Source: Rhodospirillaceae bacterium
GTDB taxonomy: Bacteria > Pseudomonadota > Alphaproteobacteria > Thalassobaculales > Thalassobaculaceae
Direction of reading: 5' to 3'
Assembly (NCBI GenBank): GCA_002722775.1
Contig: PBMU01000081.1
Coordinates: 1 to 43,801 of the forward strand
DNA: 43,801 nucleotides
This document shows positions 1 through 9,033 of this stretch, in pieces. Within the stretch, counting starts at the first letter, position 1; every line of letters begins with the position of its first letter. The notes under the pieces were generated by a model, which was given only the letters and a program-made list of their open reading frames with translations, was not told where the DNA came from and did not search any database. The position numbers were made by a program, and so were the translations under genes.

Positions 1-1205
1 TCCAAGATACCGGTCATGCCTCGCGCCTATTCGCACTGCAGGAACTTGGCAATATCTACACGCGCATCATGAACCCGACGCAGGATGCGCTCGAGCAACG
101 GATTGCCGCTCTCGACGGAGGCGTTGCAGCTTTAGCGGTCTCATCCGGACAGGCGGCTTCAGCATTCGCGTTACAAAATTTGGCCTGGGCCGGCGACAAT
201 GTGGTCAGCTCGACGGATCTCTATGGCGGCACCTGGAATCTGTTTGCTAATACGCTGAAGGACCAGGCCGTCGAGGTGCGTTTTGTTGATCCCGCCGATC
301 CGGAGGCGTTTCGGCGTGCAACTGATGATCGCACCCGCGCTTACTATGCTGAGACATTGCCTAATCCAAAGCTTCAGGTATTTCCTATTGCTGAAGTCGC
401 CGCTATCGGTCGCGAATTAGGTATCCCTCTGATAATGGATAATACGGCGGCGCCCTTGTTGTGCCGCCCATTTGAGCATGGCGCGGCGGTAATCGTCTAC
501 TCGACCACCAAGTATATTGGAGGTCATGGCACTTCAATCGGTGGACTGATCGTCGACTCTGGGAACTTCCCTTGGGAAGATTTCCCGGAACGTCAACCCG
601 CGTTAAATACACCGGACCCGAGCTATCACGGGGCCGTTTGGGTTGAAGCGGTTAAGCCGATCGGGCCTGTAGCCTATATCATCAAGGCACGTACGACCCT
701 TCAACGTGACGTCGGGGCGGCCTTCTCGCCGTTCAATGCATTTCAGGTGATTCAGGGTCTCGAGACCCTGCCTCTAAGAATGCGAGCGCATTGTGATAAT
801 GCCCAGGCGGTGGCGGACTATCTCTCCGGCCACCCGGCCGTGGCCACGGTAATCCATCCAAGCAATCAGGAGGGCGAATCGAAGCGACGAGCGGACGCAT
901 ATCTCTCTGGCGGTTTAGGTGGTCTGGTAGGCTTTGAGCTTAGGGCCGGGCGCGATGCGGGCCGGAAATTCATCGATTCACTAAAGATGTTCTATCACGT
1001 GGCCAATATTGGGGATGCCCGCTCGCTCGCAATCCATCCGGCAAGCACCACCCATAGCCAGCTTTCGCCAGAGGACCAACTGGCAACCGGTGTGTCCGAG
1101 GGTTACGTTCGTTTGTCGGTCGGTATCGAGCATATCGACGATATTCTTGGTGACCTTGATCAGGCCTTGGATCAAGCGGTGAGTACAACAGCAGCGGCCG
1201 AATAG
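1..1205 (+). CDS. metY: O-acetylhomoserine aminocarboxypropyltransferase (sulfhydrylase), 5' end outside window
   Basis: PLP enzyme of the Cys/Met-metabolism family that makes homocysteine from O-acetylhomoserine and sulfide. The open frame runs from base 3 without a start codon. The codons before the ATG at 69 read as the family motif LGNIYTRIMNPT, so that ATG is internal and the true start is off the window. About 400 residues are visible, near the usual 425-430. The PLP lysine lies in YSTTKYIGGHG (K148 counted from the Met at 69), preceded by the aspartate motif IMDNTAAP. DLYGGTWNLF is typical of the MetY branch. The gene ends 12 bases before the 3' end of the convergent trmL. Upstream control, such as a SAM riboswitch common before such genes in alphaproteobacteria, cannot be seen. 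Confidence 0.93.
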   Translation, partial: QDTGHASRLFALQELGNIYTRIMNPTQDALEQRIAALDGGVAALAVSSGQAASAFALQNLAWAGDNVVSSTDLYGGTWNLFANTLKDQAVEVRFVDPADPEAFRRATDDRTRAYYAETLPNPKLQVFPIAEVAAIGRELGIPLIMDNTAAPLLCRPFEHGAAVIVYSTTKYIGGHGTSIGGLIVDSGNFPWEDFPERQPALNTPDPSYHGAVWVEAVKPIGPVAYIIKARTTLQRDVGAAFSPFNAFQVIQGLETLPLRMRAHCDNAQAVADYLSGHPAVATVIHPSNQEGESKRRADAYLSGGLGGLVGFELRAGRDAGRKFIDSLKMFYHVANIGDARSLAIHPASTTHSQLSPEDQLATGVSEGYVRLSVGIEHIDDILGDLDQALDQAVSTTAAAE

Positions 1206-1217
1206 CCCGTTTGTCGG

Positions 1218-1682
1218 TCAGCGCTGATACCGTGTAACCGCGGAACCAGTCTGTCGCCATGCCTCCCAGAGCACGATACCTGCGCAGACTGCGAGGTTGA
1301 GTGAGCGCTCGCCGGTGGCCAACGGCACCCTTACGCGCCTTTCCGCGATCTGGTGAACGGCACAAGGAACTCCCGACGCTTCTGAGCCAAACAATAGGGT
1401 GTCATTGGCGTCGAAACTGAAGGATTTCAAGGACTGTTCTCCCTTTGAAGTGGACAGGACGAGGCGCCCGGTGGGCCGGTCGCGCAGGAAATTTTGCCAA
1501 GATATGTGGCGAGTGATGGTTGCACGTTGAGCATAGTCCAATCCCGCGCGCCGCAGCCGGGTATCCGAAAGGGTGAACCCGCATGGCTCAATGATGTCAA
1601 GGGGTACGGCGAAGCAAGCGGCGAGCCGTATGATGGTTCCAGTGTTTTGTGGAATATCGGGTTGATAGAGTGCAATTCGCAT
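1218..1682 (-). CDS. trmL: tRNA (cytidine/uridine-34 2'-O)-methyltransferase TrmL
   Basis: SPOUT-class methyltransferase that 2'-O-methylates the wobble base of tRNA-Leu isoacceptors. At 154 residues it has the family's normal length. It opens with the family start MRIALYQPDIPQNTG and carries the SAM-knot motifs LLFGSEASGVP (motif 2) and RSLNLAVCAGIVLWEAWRQ (motif 3). The ATG at 1682 has an AGGA five bases upstream. The gene diverges from petABC and converges on metY. The identification is firm at family level; substrate choice is taken from the family. Confidence 0.93.
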   Translation of the reverse strand: MRIALYQPDIPQNTGTIIRLAACFAVPLDIIEPCGFTLSDTRLRRAGLDYAQRATITRHISWQNFLRDRPTGRLVLSTSKGEQSLKSFSFDANDTLLFGSEASGVPCAVHQIAERRVRVPLATGERSLNLAVCAGIVLWEAWRQTGSAVTRYQR

Positions 1683-1875
1683 AGTTGTCCTAGTGCTTGG
1701 TGTCCGCGATTCTTTGCATTTGCCGACCCTCTCTAGTATACGACGTAGTGGGCGCTTGTGTGAGACTGCGCGGGGCTCTGTGCGACTTTATATTGCGATA
1801 ATGGCGGGCGCATACTGGTGAATTTCTATGTGCCAGATCGCTATGTGTCTTGAGGAAGGGAAGAGGCTAGGCTCG

Positions 1876-2406
1876 ATGGCTGAATCACACGCCGGTGCTA
1901 ATAGACGCGATTTCATTCAAGTCGCCAGCACCACAATGGGGGTCGTGGGCGCCGCGTGCGTTGCGTGGCCATTGATCGACCAGATGAATCCCGCTGCCGA
2001 CACGCTGGCGTTGTTGACCACTGAGTTCGATATTTCCGGCGTTGAAGAAGGTATGTCGGTAACGATCGTCTGGCGTGGCAAGCCGGTATTCGTTCGTCAC
2101 CGCACGGAGAAAGAGGTAGAAGAAGCTCGCTCGGTGGACCTTGATGATCTTCCAGACCCAGAGGTGGATGCGGACCGGACAACCAATCCCAAATTCCTGG
2201 TTATGGTCGGCGTGTGCACCCATTTAGGTTGCGTGCCCCTCGGCCAGAAGGCCACGGATCCGAAGGGTGAATGGGGTGGCTGGTTTTGTCCTTGCCACGG
2301 CTCGCACTACGATACCTCCGGCCGGATTCGCAAGGGCCCGGCACCTTCCAATCTTTCGGTTCCGCCGCACGAATACATCTCGGACACGGTGATTCGGATA
2401 GGATGA
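1876..2406 (+). CDS. petA: Ubiquinol-cytochrome c reductase Rieske iron-sulfur subunit
   Basis: Rieske subunit of the bc1 complex; it passes electrons from ubiquinol to cytochrome c1 at the periplasmic side. I place the start at 1876, not at the in-frame ATG at 1828, because a purine-rich SD (GGAAGGGAAGAGG) sits about ten bases upstream and the product then starts MAESHAGANRRDFIQVAS, a twin-arginine signal-anchor (RRDF at 10-13) with one membrane helix at about 17-34. At 176 residues it has normal length. Cluster ligands are C114 and H116 in CTHLGC and C138 and H141 in CPCHGSH; C119 and C140 form the expected disulfide. First gene of petABC, with petB starting 11 bases after the stop. Confidence 0.97.
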   Translation: MAESHAGANRRDFIQVASTTMGVVGAACVAWPLIDQMNPAADTLALLTTEFDISGVEEGMSVTIVWRGKPVFVRHRTEKEVEEARSVDLDDLPDPEVDADRTTNPKFLVMVGVCTHLGCVPLGQKATDPKGEWGGWFCPCHGSHYDTSGRIRKGPAPSNLSVPPHEYISDTVIRIG

Positions 2407-2417
2407 GGAGCTGAGCG

Positions 2418-3671
2418 ATGAGTGGCCCTAACTTCCCCAACCCAATCGTTAGGTGGATTGATCATCGCCTTCCGATTTTCACCTTAATGCATCATGAGAT
2501 GCACGAATACCCGACGCCGAAGAACCTGAACTATTGGTGGAATTTTGGTTCACTTGCAGGCATCGTCCTGGTGATCATGCTGGTCACGGGAATTGTGCTT
2601 TCTATGCACTACACTGCGCACGTCGACTACGCTTTCCAGTCGGTTGAGCGGATCATGCGCGACGTGAACTATGGTTGGATGATACGTTACATCCACGCGA
2701 ACGGTGCAAGCTTCTTCTTCATCGTCGTATATATCCACATCTTTCGTGGGCTTTACTTCGGTTCCTACAAGGCGCCGCGGGAACTGCTTTGGATTCTCGG
2801 CGTCGTGATTTTGCTTCTTATGATGGCAACCGCCTTCATGGGTTACGTGCTCCCCTGGGGCCAGATGAGTTTCTGGGGTGCGACCGTGATTACCAATCTG
2901 TTCTCGGCGATTCCGGGAATCGGTGACTGGATCGTCACGCTATTATGGGGCGGTTTTTCGGTAGATAACCCAACGTTGAACCGATTTTACTCGTTGCATT
3001 ATCTACTGCCCTTCGCGATTGTTGGCGTGGTGGTGCTGCATATTTGGGCTTTGCATCGCTTCGGATCGAACAATCCACTTGGCATTGATGTGCGGGGGAA
3101 GCAGGATTCGATCCCGTTTCATCCCTATTACACCATCAAAGATATGTTCGGCCTCGGGGTGTTTTTGATCATCTTCTCCGCGGTTGTGTTCTTCATGCCG
3201 AATGCGATGGGACATCCGGACAACTACATCCCTGCAAACCCAATGGTTACTCCGGCGAATATCGTACCTGAATGGTACTTCCTGCCGTTCTACGCGATCC
3301 TGCGGGCGATTCCAGACAAATTGCTTGGCGTCATCGCGATGTTTGCAGCGATTGGCGTGCTGTTCATTCTGCCGTGGCTTGACCGTTCTCCGGTGCGCAG
3401 CGGCACGTTTCGTCCAATTTTCAAGGTTTTCTTCTGGATGCTCTTGGCCGACTGTGTTCTTCTCACCTATCTAGGGGCTAAGCCGCCTGAAGGGGTCTAC
3501 GTTATTTTGGCTCGTATAGGGACGTTTTATTACTTCTTTCACTTCCTGATCCTTCTGCCAGCACTTTCGATCTTCGAGACACCCAAACCCTTGCCTCGAA
3601 GTATCAGCCAACCGGTTCTTGGATCTGGAGCTGCGGCTGCAGCAGCTGCCATGCCGAAGGAGAATTCGTGA
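2418..3671 (+). CDS. petB: Cytochrome b subunit of the bc1 complex
   Basis: Membrane core of ubiquinol:cytochrome c oxidoreductase, carrying hemes bL and bH and both quinone sites. It has 417 residues with the expected series of membrane helices. The four heme histidines are visible as H93 and H194 (bL) and H107 and H208 (bH); both pairs are 101 residues apart, as in Rhodobacter cytochrome b. The Qo-site PEWY motif is at 284-287, followed by [14 protein letters not shown]. The C-terminus ends in a low-complexity Ala run. The stop TGA overlaps the ATG of petC by one base, so translation of the two is probably coupled. Confidence 0.98.
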   Translation: MSGPNFPNPIVRWIDHRLPIFTLMHHEMHEYPTPKNLNYWWNFGSLAGIVLVIMLVTGIVLSMHYTAHVDYAFQSVERIMRDVNYGWMIRYIHANGASFFFIVVYIHIFRGLYFGSYKAPRELLWILGVVILLLMMATAFMGYVLPWGQMSFWGATVITNLFSAIPGIGDWIVTLLWGGFSVDNPTLNRFYSLHYLLPFAIVGVVVLHIWALHRFGSNNPLGIDVRGKQDSIPFHPYYTIKDMFGLGVFLIIFSAVVFFMPNAMGHPDNYIPANPMVTPANIVPEWYFLPFYAILRAIPDKLLGVIAMFAAIGVLFILPWLDRSPVRSGTFRPIFKVFFWMLLADCVLLTYLGAKPPEGVYVILARIGTFYYFFHFLILLPALSIFETPKPLPRSISQPVLGSGAAAAAAAMPKENS

Positions 3672-4444
3672 TGGGAGCTCGTGCATTTTTTTGGGTTACC
3701 ATGGTGGCGGCCGTTGCCTTCAGCGACGGTATCAGCTCCGCCAAGGCGGCAGGAAAAGCGGTCGATATTCCGTCTCAGGAGTGGTCATTCCAGGGCATTT
3801 TTGGGACGTTTGACCGGGGTGAATTGCAGCGCGGATTTCAGGTTTACAAGGAAGTGTGTTCTGGGTGTCATTCGCTAAACTATATAGCGTTCCGTAATCT
3901 GGTTGATCTTGGTTTCAACGAGATCGAGATCAAGGCAATCGCGGCGGAATACGAAGTAGAAGACGGCCCGAACGATGATGGCGAAATGTATTCCCGTGCC
4001 GCCTTACCGTCCGATCGGTTTCCAGCGCCATTTCCAAATGCGAACGCGGCCAGAGCTAGCAATGGTGGAGCTCTTCCTCCCGATTTGTCATTGATGGCTG
4101 AAGCCCGGTCGGATGGGTCAAATTACCTTTTTGCGTTGATGACCGGATACAGAGATCCGCCAGCCGGTATAGTGTTGGCTGAGGGCATGAATTATAACGT
4201 CTACTTCTCAGGGCATCAGATTGCCATGGCAATGCCCTTGGCCGAGGATGGTGTAGATTATGCGGATGGGACTAAGGCGACGGTAGCGCAGCAGGCGCGC
4301 GATGTGACTGCATTCCTTACATGGGCGAGTGAGCCGAACATGGAACAGCGCAAACGGATTGGGGTGATGACAGTCCTTTTCCTTTTGATCATGACGGTCC
4401 TGCTTTATGTTAGCAAACGCCGGGTGTGGGCCGCTGTACACTGA
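3671..4444 (+). CDS. petC: Cytochrome c1
   Basis: Heme-c subunit of the bc1 complex; accepts electrons from the Rieske protein and passes them to soluble or membrane cytochrome c. It has 257 residues. There is an N-terminal signal peptide (about 1-27, ending SSAKAA), heme-binding CSGCH (C63, C66, H67), the conserved FPNANAARASNGGALPPDLS block (121-140), the methionine ligand in GHQIAMAMPL (probably M186), and a C-terminal anchor helix at about 232-248. The ATG at 3671 overlaps the petB stop and has AAGGAG at 3657-3662; a GTG one codon earlier is the alternative. Unlike fused b/c1 versions in some groups, c1 is a separate gene here. A strong hairpin terminator follows. Confidence 0.97.
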   Translation: MGARAFFWVTMVAAVAFSDGISSAKAAGKAVDIPSQEWSFQGIFGTFDRGELQRGFQVYKEVCSGCHSLNYIAFRNLVDLGFNEIEIKAIAAEYEVEDGPNDDGEMYSRAALPSDRFPAPFPNANAARASNGGALPPDLSLMAEARSDGSNYLFALMTGYRDPPAGIVLAEGMNYNVYFSGHQIAMAMPLAEDGVDYADGTKATVAQQARDVTAFLTWASEPNMEQRKRIGVMTVLFLLIMTVLLYVSKRRVWAAVH

Positions 4445-4469
4445 TCGGTTGAAACCCATTCGAACTTCA

Positions 4470-4497
4470 AAGGGCCGCGTAAGCGGCCCTTCTTTGT
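4470..4497 (+). terminator. Rho-independent terminator of petABC
   Basis: Perfect 8-bp GC-rich stem, AGGGCCGC (4471-4478) with GCGGCCCT (4483-4490), closed by a GTAA loop, and followed by a T-rich tract TTCTTTGTATT. It lies 26 bases after the petC stop and 36 bases before mtnP, so it should separate the two transcription units at least in part. Confidence 0.8.
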
Positions 4498-4525
4498 ATT
4501 GATTGATTAAGTGGGGAAAGAGGGA

Positions 4526-5401
4526 ATGAGGCAGGCAACGATCGGTGTGATAGGCGGTAGCGGAGTATATGAGATCTCTGGCTTGGAGAATACACGCTGG
4601 GAGTTCATCGGGTCGCCTTTCGGCAATCCATCCGATGAGGTTCTGATCGGTGAACTCGACGGCATCCAGCTTGTTTTCCTGCCGCGCCATGGTCGAGGTC
4701 ACCGGTTGTCGCCGTCCACAATCAATTACAGGGCTAATATCGACGCCCTTAAACGCGTGGGCGTGACGGACATCATATCGTTGAGTGCAGTTGGATCCTT
4801 GAAGGAAGAGTACGTTCCAGGGGATTTCGTACTAATTGATCAGTTTATCGATAGAACCTTTGCTCGTGAGAAGAGTTTTTTTGGTGCCGGCTGCGTAGCT
4901 CATGTGGGTTTCTCTCATCCGATTTCCGACCGATTGTTTGCTGCACTGCGTGAGGCCTGTACCGAACTTGGCCTCCCGGTGCATTTAGGTGGGATCTACA
5001 TCTGCATGGAAGGACCGCAGTTTTCTACCCTCGCTGAGAGCAATCTCTACCGCTCTTGGGGTTGCGATGTCATAGGCATGACCAACATGCCAGAGGCCAA
5101 ACTAGCGCGAGAAGCGGAGATTCCATACGCAACTGTTGCAATGGTCACGGATTATGACTGCTGGCACCCGGACCACGATAGCGTGACAGTCGAAGCGGTG
5201 ATCAAGGTGTTGGCCCAGAATGCGGACAACGCTCGCTCACTGGTCAAGACTGTGGCCCCTAAACTCGCCCAGCGCCCCGACATCGATGAACAAGGCGGTG
5301 ACCGTGCCTTGGACCACGCCTTGATTACGCACGCCGATGCTATGGACCCGACCGTCGTGGAAAAGCTCGAGGCCGTAGCGGGACGTGTGTTGAACCGGTA
5401 A
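4526..5401 (+). CDS. mtnP: S-methyl-5'-thioadenosine phosphorylase
   Basis: Phosphorolyses methylthioadenosine, the by-product of spermidine synthesis, to adenine and methylthioribose-1-phosphate. It has 291 residues, the usual length. Family motifs: IGVIGGSGVY at the N-terminus (phosphate loop), PRHGRGH, SAVGSL, and MEGPQFSTLAES with the substrate-contacting Met. I choose the ATG at 4526 over the GTG at 4511 because GGGGAAAGAGGGA directly precedes it. It sits right after the petABC terminator. A partner adenine phosphoribosyltransferase gene, which is often nearby in related bacteria, is not recognisable here. It serves the same cycle as speD/speE at 32201-33594. Confidence 0.95.
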   Translation: MRQATIGVIGGSGVYEISGLENTRWEFIGSPFGNPSDEVLIGELDGIQLVFLPRHGRGHRLSPSTINYRANIDALKRVGVTDIISLSAVGSLKEEYVPGDFVLIDQFIDRTFAREKSFFGAGCVAHVGFSHPISDRLFAALREACTELGLPVHLGGIYICMEGPQFSTLAESNLYRSWGCDVIGMTNMPEAKLAREAEIPYATVAMVTDYDCWHPDHDSVTVEAVIKVLAQNADNARSLVKTVAPKLAQRPDIDEQGGDRALDHALITHADAMDPTVVEKLEAVAGRVLNR

Positions 5402-5979
5402 AGTTTGGCAGCCGTGTTTTAGCCAGGGCTTAGAGATGGTTGATTACATAAGGGTTCGGTTACACCAAGGCGTTGGCACAGCTGTTGGCAGGATTCAAAC
5501 CATCGTGCAATACGACGATCCGATCTCAGGTAAACCTGCGGGGTGAGCCAGATAGTGCGACTTTCAGGATCAAATTTTCATGTTTCGAATGACCGTTCGC
5601 TCACGGGTGAGATAAGGGTACCTAAAGCCCTTGCGGTCAACGCGGATTGCAGGATCCCGGCACTGGTTCTCGAAGAATGGGGGCAATGAATGAATTGATA
5701 TCGACTTGCATCACAGCACTATGGTAACTGAACTGTCGCCAGTGAAGGGTTTTGTATGTCCCTAATTTTTCCTGTTATCCCTCCAAGAGTAGAAGAGCGA
5801 TAAGCCAGATATTATGGTTTCACGATTCCGAATGCACCTTCGTGGTCTCAATTGGTGAGGTTATAGCTTTGCGGTCGGCTACCGAGCGGGTGGTGAAATG
5901 CGCTCACTGTGACCGATACTCAGTTGATGGGGTTGTGTTTCAGGTGGCCACCAATCAGTGGCCTTGATAAGGTCCGAAT
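5402..5979. other. 578-base gap with no convincing gene
   Basis: The longest gene-free stretch in the left half. Two short open frames on the plus strand, 5436-5546 (36 residues) and 5543-5689 (48 residues, GTG start, ending IPALVLEEWGQ), look protein-like by eye but have no good SD and no family I recognise. A 71-residue frame at 5752-5967 has unconvincing composition. Several small inverted repeats occur, for example AAGGG/CCCTT at 5614-5632. The gap is about the size of a lost gene; a decayed gene is possible but I cannot name one. Confidence 0.4.
5946..5963 (+). promoter_or_regulatory. Hairpin just before the TPR gene
   Basis: Six-bp perfect stem GGCCAC/GTGGCC around a CAATCA loop, ending 16 bases before the GTG start of the TPR gene. 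It could influence translation or be the end of an upstream transcript; there is no real T-tract. Low confidence. Confidence 0.25.
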
Positions 5980-6435
5980 GTGAGCACGGACACTACACCC
6001 AAAAAGCTCGGCCGCAACCGGGCTGGCAATCTGGGCACGGCGCGGCTTGAAGCGCTGTATCGAATGGTGACGCGGGGTAAACCAGCGGAGGCTAAGTCCC
6101 TGCACGTGAAAAGTATTCTCGCTTACCAAAACGGCCGCTATCAGGACGCAGCGGAACTGTCTGGTAAATGTGTGTCAATCGAGCCAGACACCTCGGTCTA
6201 TCACCGCCAGTTGGGCAAGGTCTGCGCTGAGGCCGGTTGGTGGCAGCAGGCTGTTTCAGCCTTGAATCGGGCGATCTATATCGATCCCTACAACCATGAA
6301 TCATGGTACGGATTAGGCGATGTGTTTACACGGGTCGACCAAACCGAAAAGGCGAGGTTCTGCTTCGAACAGAGCGTGTTGTTAAGACCAGATTTCGTGC
6401 CAGCCCGCGAGGCTCTCGAATCACTTCATAGTTGA
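5980..6435 (+). CDS. Small TPR-repeat protein
   Basis: A 151-residue cytosolic protein with no signal peptide. Residues about 40-148 form three tetratricopeptide repeats: one around AYQNGRYQDAAELSGKCVSI, one around GKVCAEAGWWQQAVSALNRA, and one around GLGDVFTRVDQTEKARFCFE, each with the small/large pattern of TPR helices. Such repeats bind peptides or partner proteins; the partner is unknown. The start is taken as GTG at 5980, giving MSTDTTPKKLGRNRAG; no strong SD is seen, so the start is uncertain. It converges on the dienelactone hydrolase gene with 12 bases between. No specific role can be assigned. Confidence 0.75.
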   Translation: MSTDTTPKKLGRNRAGNLGTARLEALYRMVTRGKPAEAKSLHVKSILAYQNGRYQDAAELSGKCVSIEPDTSVYHRQLGKVCAEAGWWQQAVSALNRAIYIDPYNHESWYGLGDVFTRVDQTEKARFCFEQSVLLRPDFVPAREALESLHS

Positions 6436-6447
6436 TCATTATCCCAT

Positions 6448-7116
6448 TTACCCAACATGTTTGGCAAAGAGTTCTAAGGTGCGTTCACGCGCGATTTTTT
6501 TGCTTTCGGGGTGATGACTGCCACGCTGTTCGCAATTGAAACCATGGCCCGCTGGATAGACATGTACTGGACAAGCCGGTTTTGCGACCTTCACTGTGTT
6601 GACTTCTGCCATCGGGATCGCGTGGTCCTCTTCGCCGAAATGAAAGCTAACCGGACATTTTGCGTCCAGGTCCATCATCCCCCCAATGCCTCCGCCATAG
6701 TAGGATGAGGCGGCGGACAGCCCATCCAATTTGCAGGCTGCCAGCCAAGTGAGAGCGCCGCCCCAGCAGTAACCGACTACGCCGACCTTGCCGGCGGACT
6801 TTACGACGTCCCGCGCAGCGGCAACATCCATTATCGGATCATCATTTCCGACCGTGTTCTTATATTCCAGACCTTGAGTGATGTCGTTTTGTTCATAGCC
6901 GAGCTCGATTCCAGGCTCTATTCGATCGAACAATGCTGGCACGATAGCAAGATATCCTTCGGCCGCGAAGTCGTCCGCCACGGTCCGCATGTGGGAGTTC
7001 ACGCCAAAAATCTCCTGGATAACCACGATCCCACCTTTTGCCGTTCCGTTCGGTTGTGCCAGATAGGCCGCCAACTTGTGTCCATCGGACGCGCTTAATT
7101 CTATTGTCTCACTCAT
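6448..7116 (-). CDS. Dienelactone hydrolase family protein
   Basis: Alpha/beta-hydrolase of the dienelactone hydrolase (carboxymethylenebutenolidase) family, 222 residues and cytosolic. The Cys-Asp-His triad is present: C117 in GYCWGG, D164 in EEDHAIP and H191 in AGHGFN. E35 in QEIFGVN is the residue that holds the nucleophile in known structures. SD GGGGAAG lies seven bases before the ATG. The family hydrolyses dienelactone in chlorocatechol breakdown, but most chromosomal copies without catechol genes nearby, like this one, have unknown substrates. It lies about 100 bases after ychF on the same strand but is probably separate from the ychF cluster. Confidence 0.9.
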   Translation of the reverse strand: MSETIELSASDGHKLAAYLAQPNGTAKGGIVVIQEIFGVNSHMRTVADDFAAEGYLAIVPALFDRIEPGIELGYEQNDITQGLEYKNTVGNDDPIMDVAAARDVVKSAGKVGVVGYCWGGALTWLAACKLDGLSAASSYYGGGIGGMMDLDAKCPVSFHFGEEDHAIPMAEVNTVKVAKPACPVHVYPAGHGFNCEQRGSHHPESKKIARERTLELFAKHVG

Positions 7117-7219
7117 CGTATCACTTCCCCTCAGTTTCGCTAAAAGCTCTTCCTACGCAGCGTTTTAGCCTGGCGGACGGTTGGCGGCAATTATGCTTTG
7201 AGTAGGGCCGGACAATGAT

Positions 7220-8323
7220 CTAGACATTGAAGCGGATCAAAAGCACATCACCGTCCTGCACTTCGTAATCGGCGCCTTCAGCACGCATACGCCCGGCATC
7301 CTTGGCGGCTTGCTCGCCTCCCAAGCCAATGTAGTCGTCAAAGGGGATCGTTTCAGCGCGGATAAAGCCACGTTGGAAATCGGTGTGAATGACACCCGCT
7401 GCAGTTGGCGCTTTCGAGCCCCTAGGAACGGTCCAGGCGCGCGCTTCCTTGGGACCGACGGTGAAGAATGTGACGAGATCAAGCAGTCGATAACCGGCCC
7501 GAATCAAACGGTCGAGCCCAGCCTCCTTGAGCCCCAGGTTTTCGAGGAATTCGCTTTTTTCCTCCATTGACCCAAGCTGGGTTATTTCCGCCTCGATCGC
7601 GGCCGAAATTACTACGCATTCCGCTCCTTCGGCCTCAGCCTTGGCGGCTATTGCCTCACTCCACTTATTGCCGGTCGAGGCGACATTCTCCTCGACGTTG
7701 CAGACATAAAGGATGGGTTTTGCGCTAAGCATGTTGAGCCTTCGTGCGATAGGCGCCTGGTTTGCAGTCCAGTCCGTAATGGAGCGTGCCGGCTTGCCTC
7801 TGCGCAGGACGTCCAGCATGCGGTTAATTACGTCAAACTCAGACCTTGCCGTCTTGTCACCACCGCGTACTCGTTTCTTAAGTGGCTCGATCTGGCGCTC
7901 AAGGCTCTCGAGGTCGGCTAACATAAGCTCTGTTTCCACGGTCTCGGCATCGCGGATCGGATCAACTGCGCCGTCGACATGGCTAATATTTTTGTCATCG
8001 AAACAGCGTTGCACATGAATTATCGCGTCAGTCTCCCGAATATTCCCGAGAAACTGGTTACCCAGACCTTCGCCCTTGTTGGCGCCCCGGACCAGACCCG
8101 CAATATCGACAAATTCGAGGAAGTTCGGGATAATCCGTGCTGATTTGGCGAGACGGCCGAGTGCGGAGAGTCGCGGATCAGGCACCGCAACGCGTCCGGA
8201 GTTTGGTTCGATCGTGCAAAATGGATAGTTTGCCGCCTCAGCCGCCGCGGTCGAGGTCAGTGCATTGAACAACGTCGACTTACCGACATTGGGCAGTCCT
8301 ACGATGCCGCAATTAATTCCCAC
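7220..8323 (-). CDS. ychF: Redox-regulated ATPase/GTPase YchF
   Basis: Obg-related P-loop protein that binds ribosomes and prefers ATP. It has 367 residues, the normal length. The P-loop GLPNVGKST is at 8-16, the switch region has DIAGLV, and the base-specificity motif reads NVEE in place of NKxD, which is the YchF signature for ATP. The C-terminal TGS domain covers about the last 85 residues. GTG start at 8323, with GGGGATAA upstream inside pth; the start overlaps the pth stop by 11 bases, so the two are probably co-translated. The pth-ychF pair is widely conserved. Confidence 0.96.
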   Translation of the reverse strand: MGINCGIVGLPNVGKSTLFNALTSTAAAEAANYPFCTIEPNSGRVAVPDPRLSALGRLAKSARIIPNFLEFVDIAGLVRGANKGEGLGNQFLGNIRETDAIIHVQRCFDDKNISHVDGAVDPIRDAETVETELMLADLESLERQIEPLKKRVRGGDKTARSEFDVINRMLDVLRRGKPARSITDWTANQAPIARRLNMLSAKPILYVCNVEENVASTGNKWSEAIAAKAEAEGAECVVISAAIEAEITQLGSMEEKSEFLENLGLKEAGLDRLIRAGYRLLDLVTFFTVGPKEARAWTVPRGSKAPTAAGVIHTDFQRGFIRAETIPFDDYIGLGGEQAAKDAGRMRAEGADYEVQDGDVLLIRFNV

Positions 8324-9002
8324 GGAATTTATCCCCTGGCCGAGTTATGCGGCCGGCCGCAACGGGCTGAGTGTCGCCATCTCTCGTCTCGGTATTGGAC
8401 CGTGACGATTTGGGCGGTGGTGGGAAGACTGCATGGGCTAGCCGGCTCATGAAACTATTTTCCTCGCCCTCGATTAACATTGCGGCGTCGTTGGCGGATG
8501 AGCCCAACAATTTGGACACCCAACTTGTGCGGTCGACCTTGGGAAAGTCTCGCAACACGTAACTATGCACCCGGTCCTTGTGTCCCGGATGACCAATACC
8601 GAGTCGCACCCGCCAATAGTTCTTTCCGATATGAGAGTCCAGGCTGCGTATCCCATTATGTCCTCCAGTACCCCCCCCGAATTTGACCCGGCATTTTCCC
8701 GGTTTCAGGTCGAGTTCGTCATAAAAAACGTATATATGTGCCGTGCGGAGCTTGAAGTAGCGAACCGTTTCGCCCACCGAACGTCCTGACTCGTTCATAA
8801 AGGTCATAGGTTTCAGAATACGCACGAGCTGACCCGCGATCAGCCCCTCGCAAAGTGCGCCCTGAAAACGGGAGCGCCATCTACCGAATCCATGATGACG
8901 GGCGATCTCGTCCGCCGCCATGAAGCCGATATTATGTCTTTGCTCAGCGTGCTTTATGCCCGGATTTCCCAGGCCAACGAAAAGGAACACGGGTCGATTC
9001 AC
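8313..9002 (-). CDS. pth: Peptidyl-tRNA hydrolase
   Basis: Releases tRNA from peptidyl-tRNA that drops off ribosomes. Family motifs: VGLGNPG at 9-15, the catalytic histidine H23 in QRHNIGF, KPMTFMNESG, the conserved Asp in FYDELDL, and GGTGGHNGIRS. It has 229 residues, longer than the usual 190-195 because of a Pro/Ser/Arg-rich C-terminal tail (about 192-229) typical of some alphaproteobacterial versions. The start is the GTG at 9002, or the GTG four codons later, which would give MFLFVGLGNPG; an upstream in-frame TGA excludes anything longer. Part of the rplY-pth-ychF run. Confidence 0.96.
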   Translation of the reverse strand: MNRPVFLFVGLGNPGIKHAEQRHNIGFMAADEIARHHGFGRWRSRFQGALCEGLIAGQLVRILKPMTFMNESGRSVGETVRYFKLRTAHIYVFYDELDLKPGKCRVKFGGGTGGHNGIRSLDSHIGKNYWRVRLGIGHPGHKDRVHSYVLRDFPKVDRTSWVSKLLGSSANDAAMLIEGEENSFMSRLAHAVFPPPPKSSRSNTETRDGDTQPVAAGRITRPGDKFRGN

Positions 9003-9033
9003 GCCTTCTCAATTGTGCACCTGTGAGGCGCGT

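Noticed and set aside
4208-4702. A 164-codon minus-strand frame across the petC-mtnP junction
   Set aside because: Crosses the terminator and overlaps two firm genes; no motif or SD.
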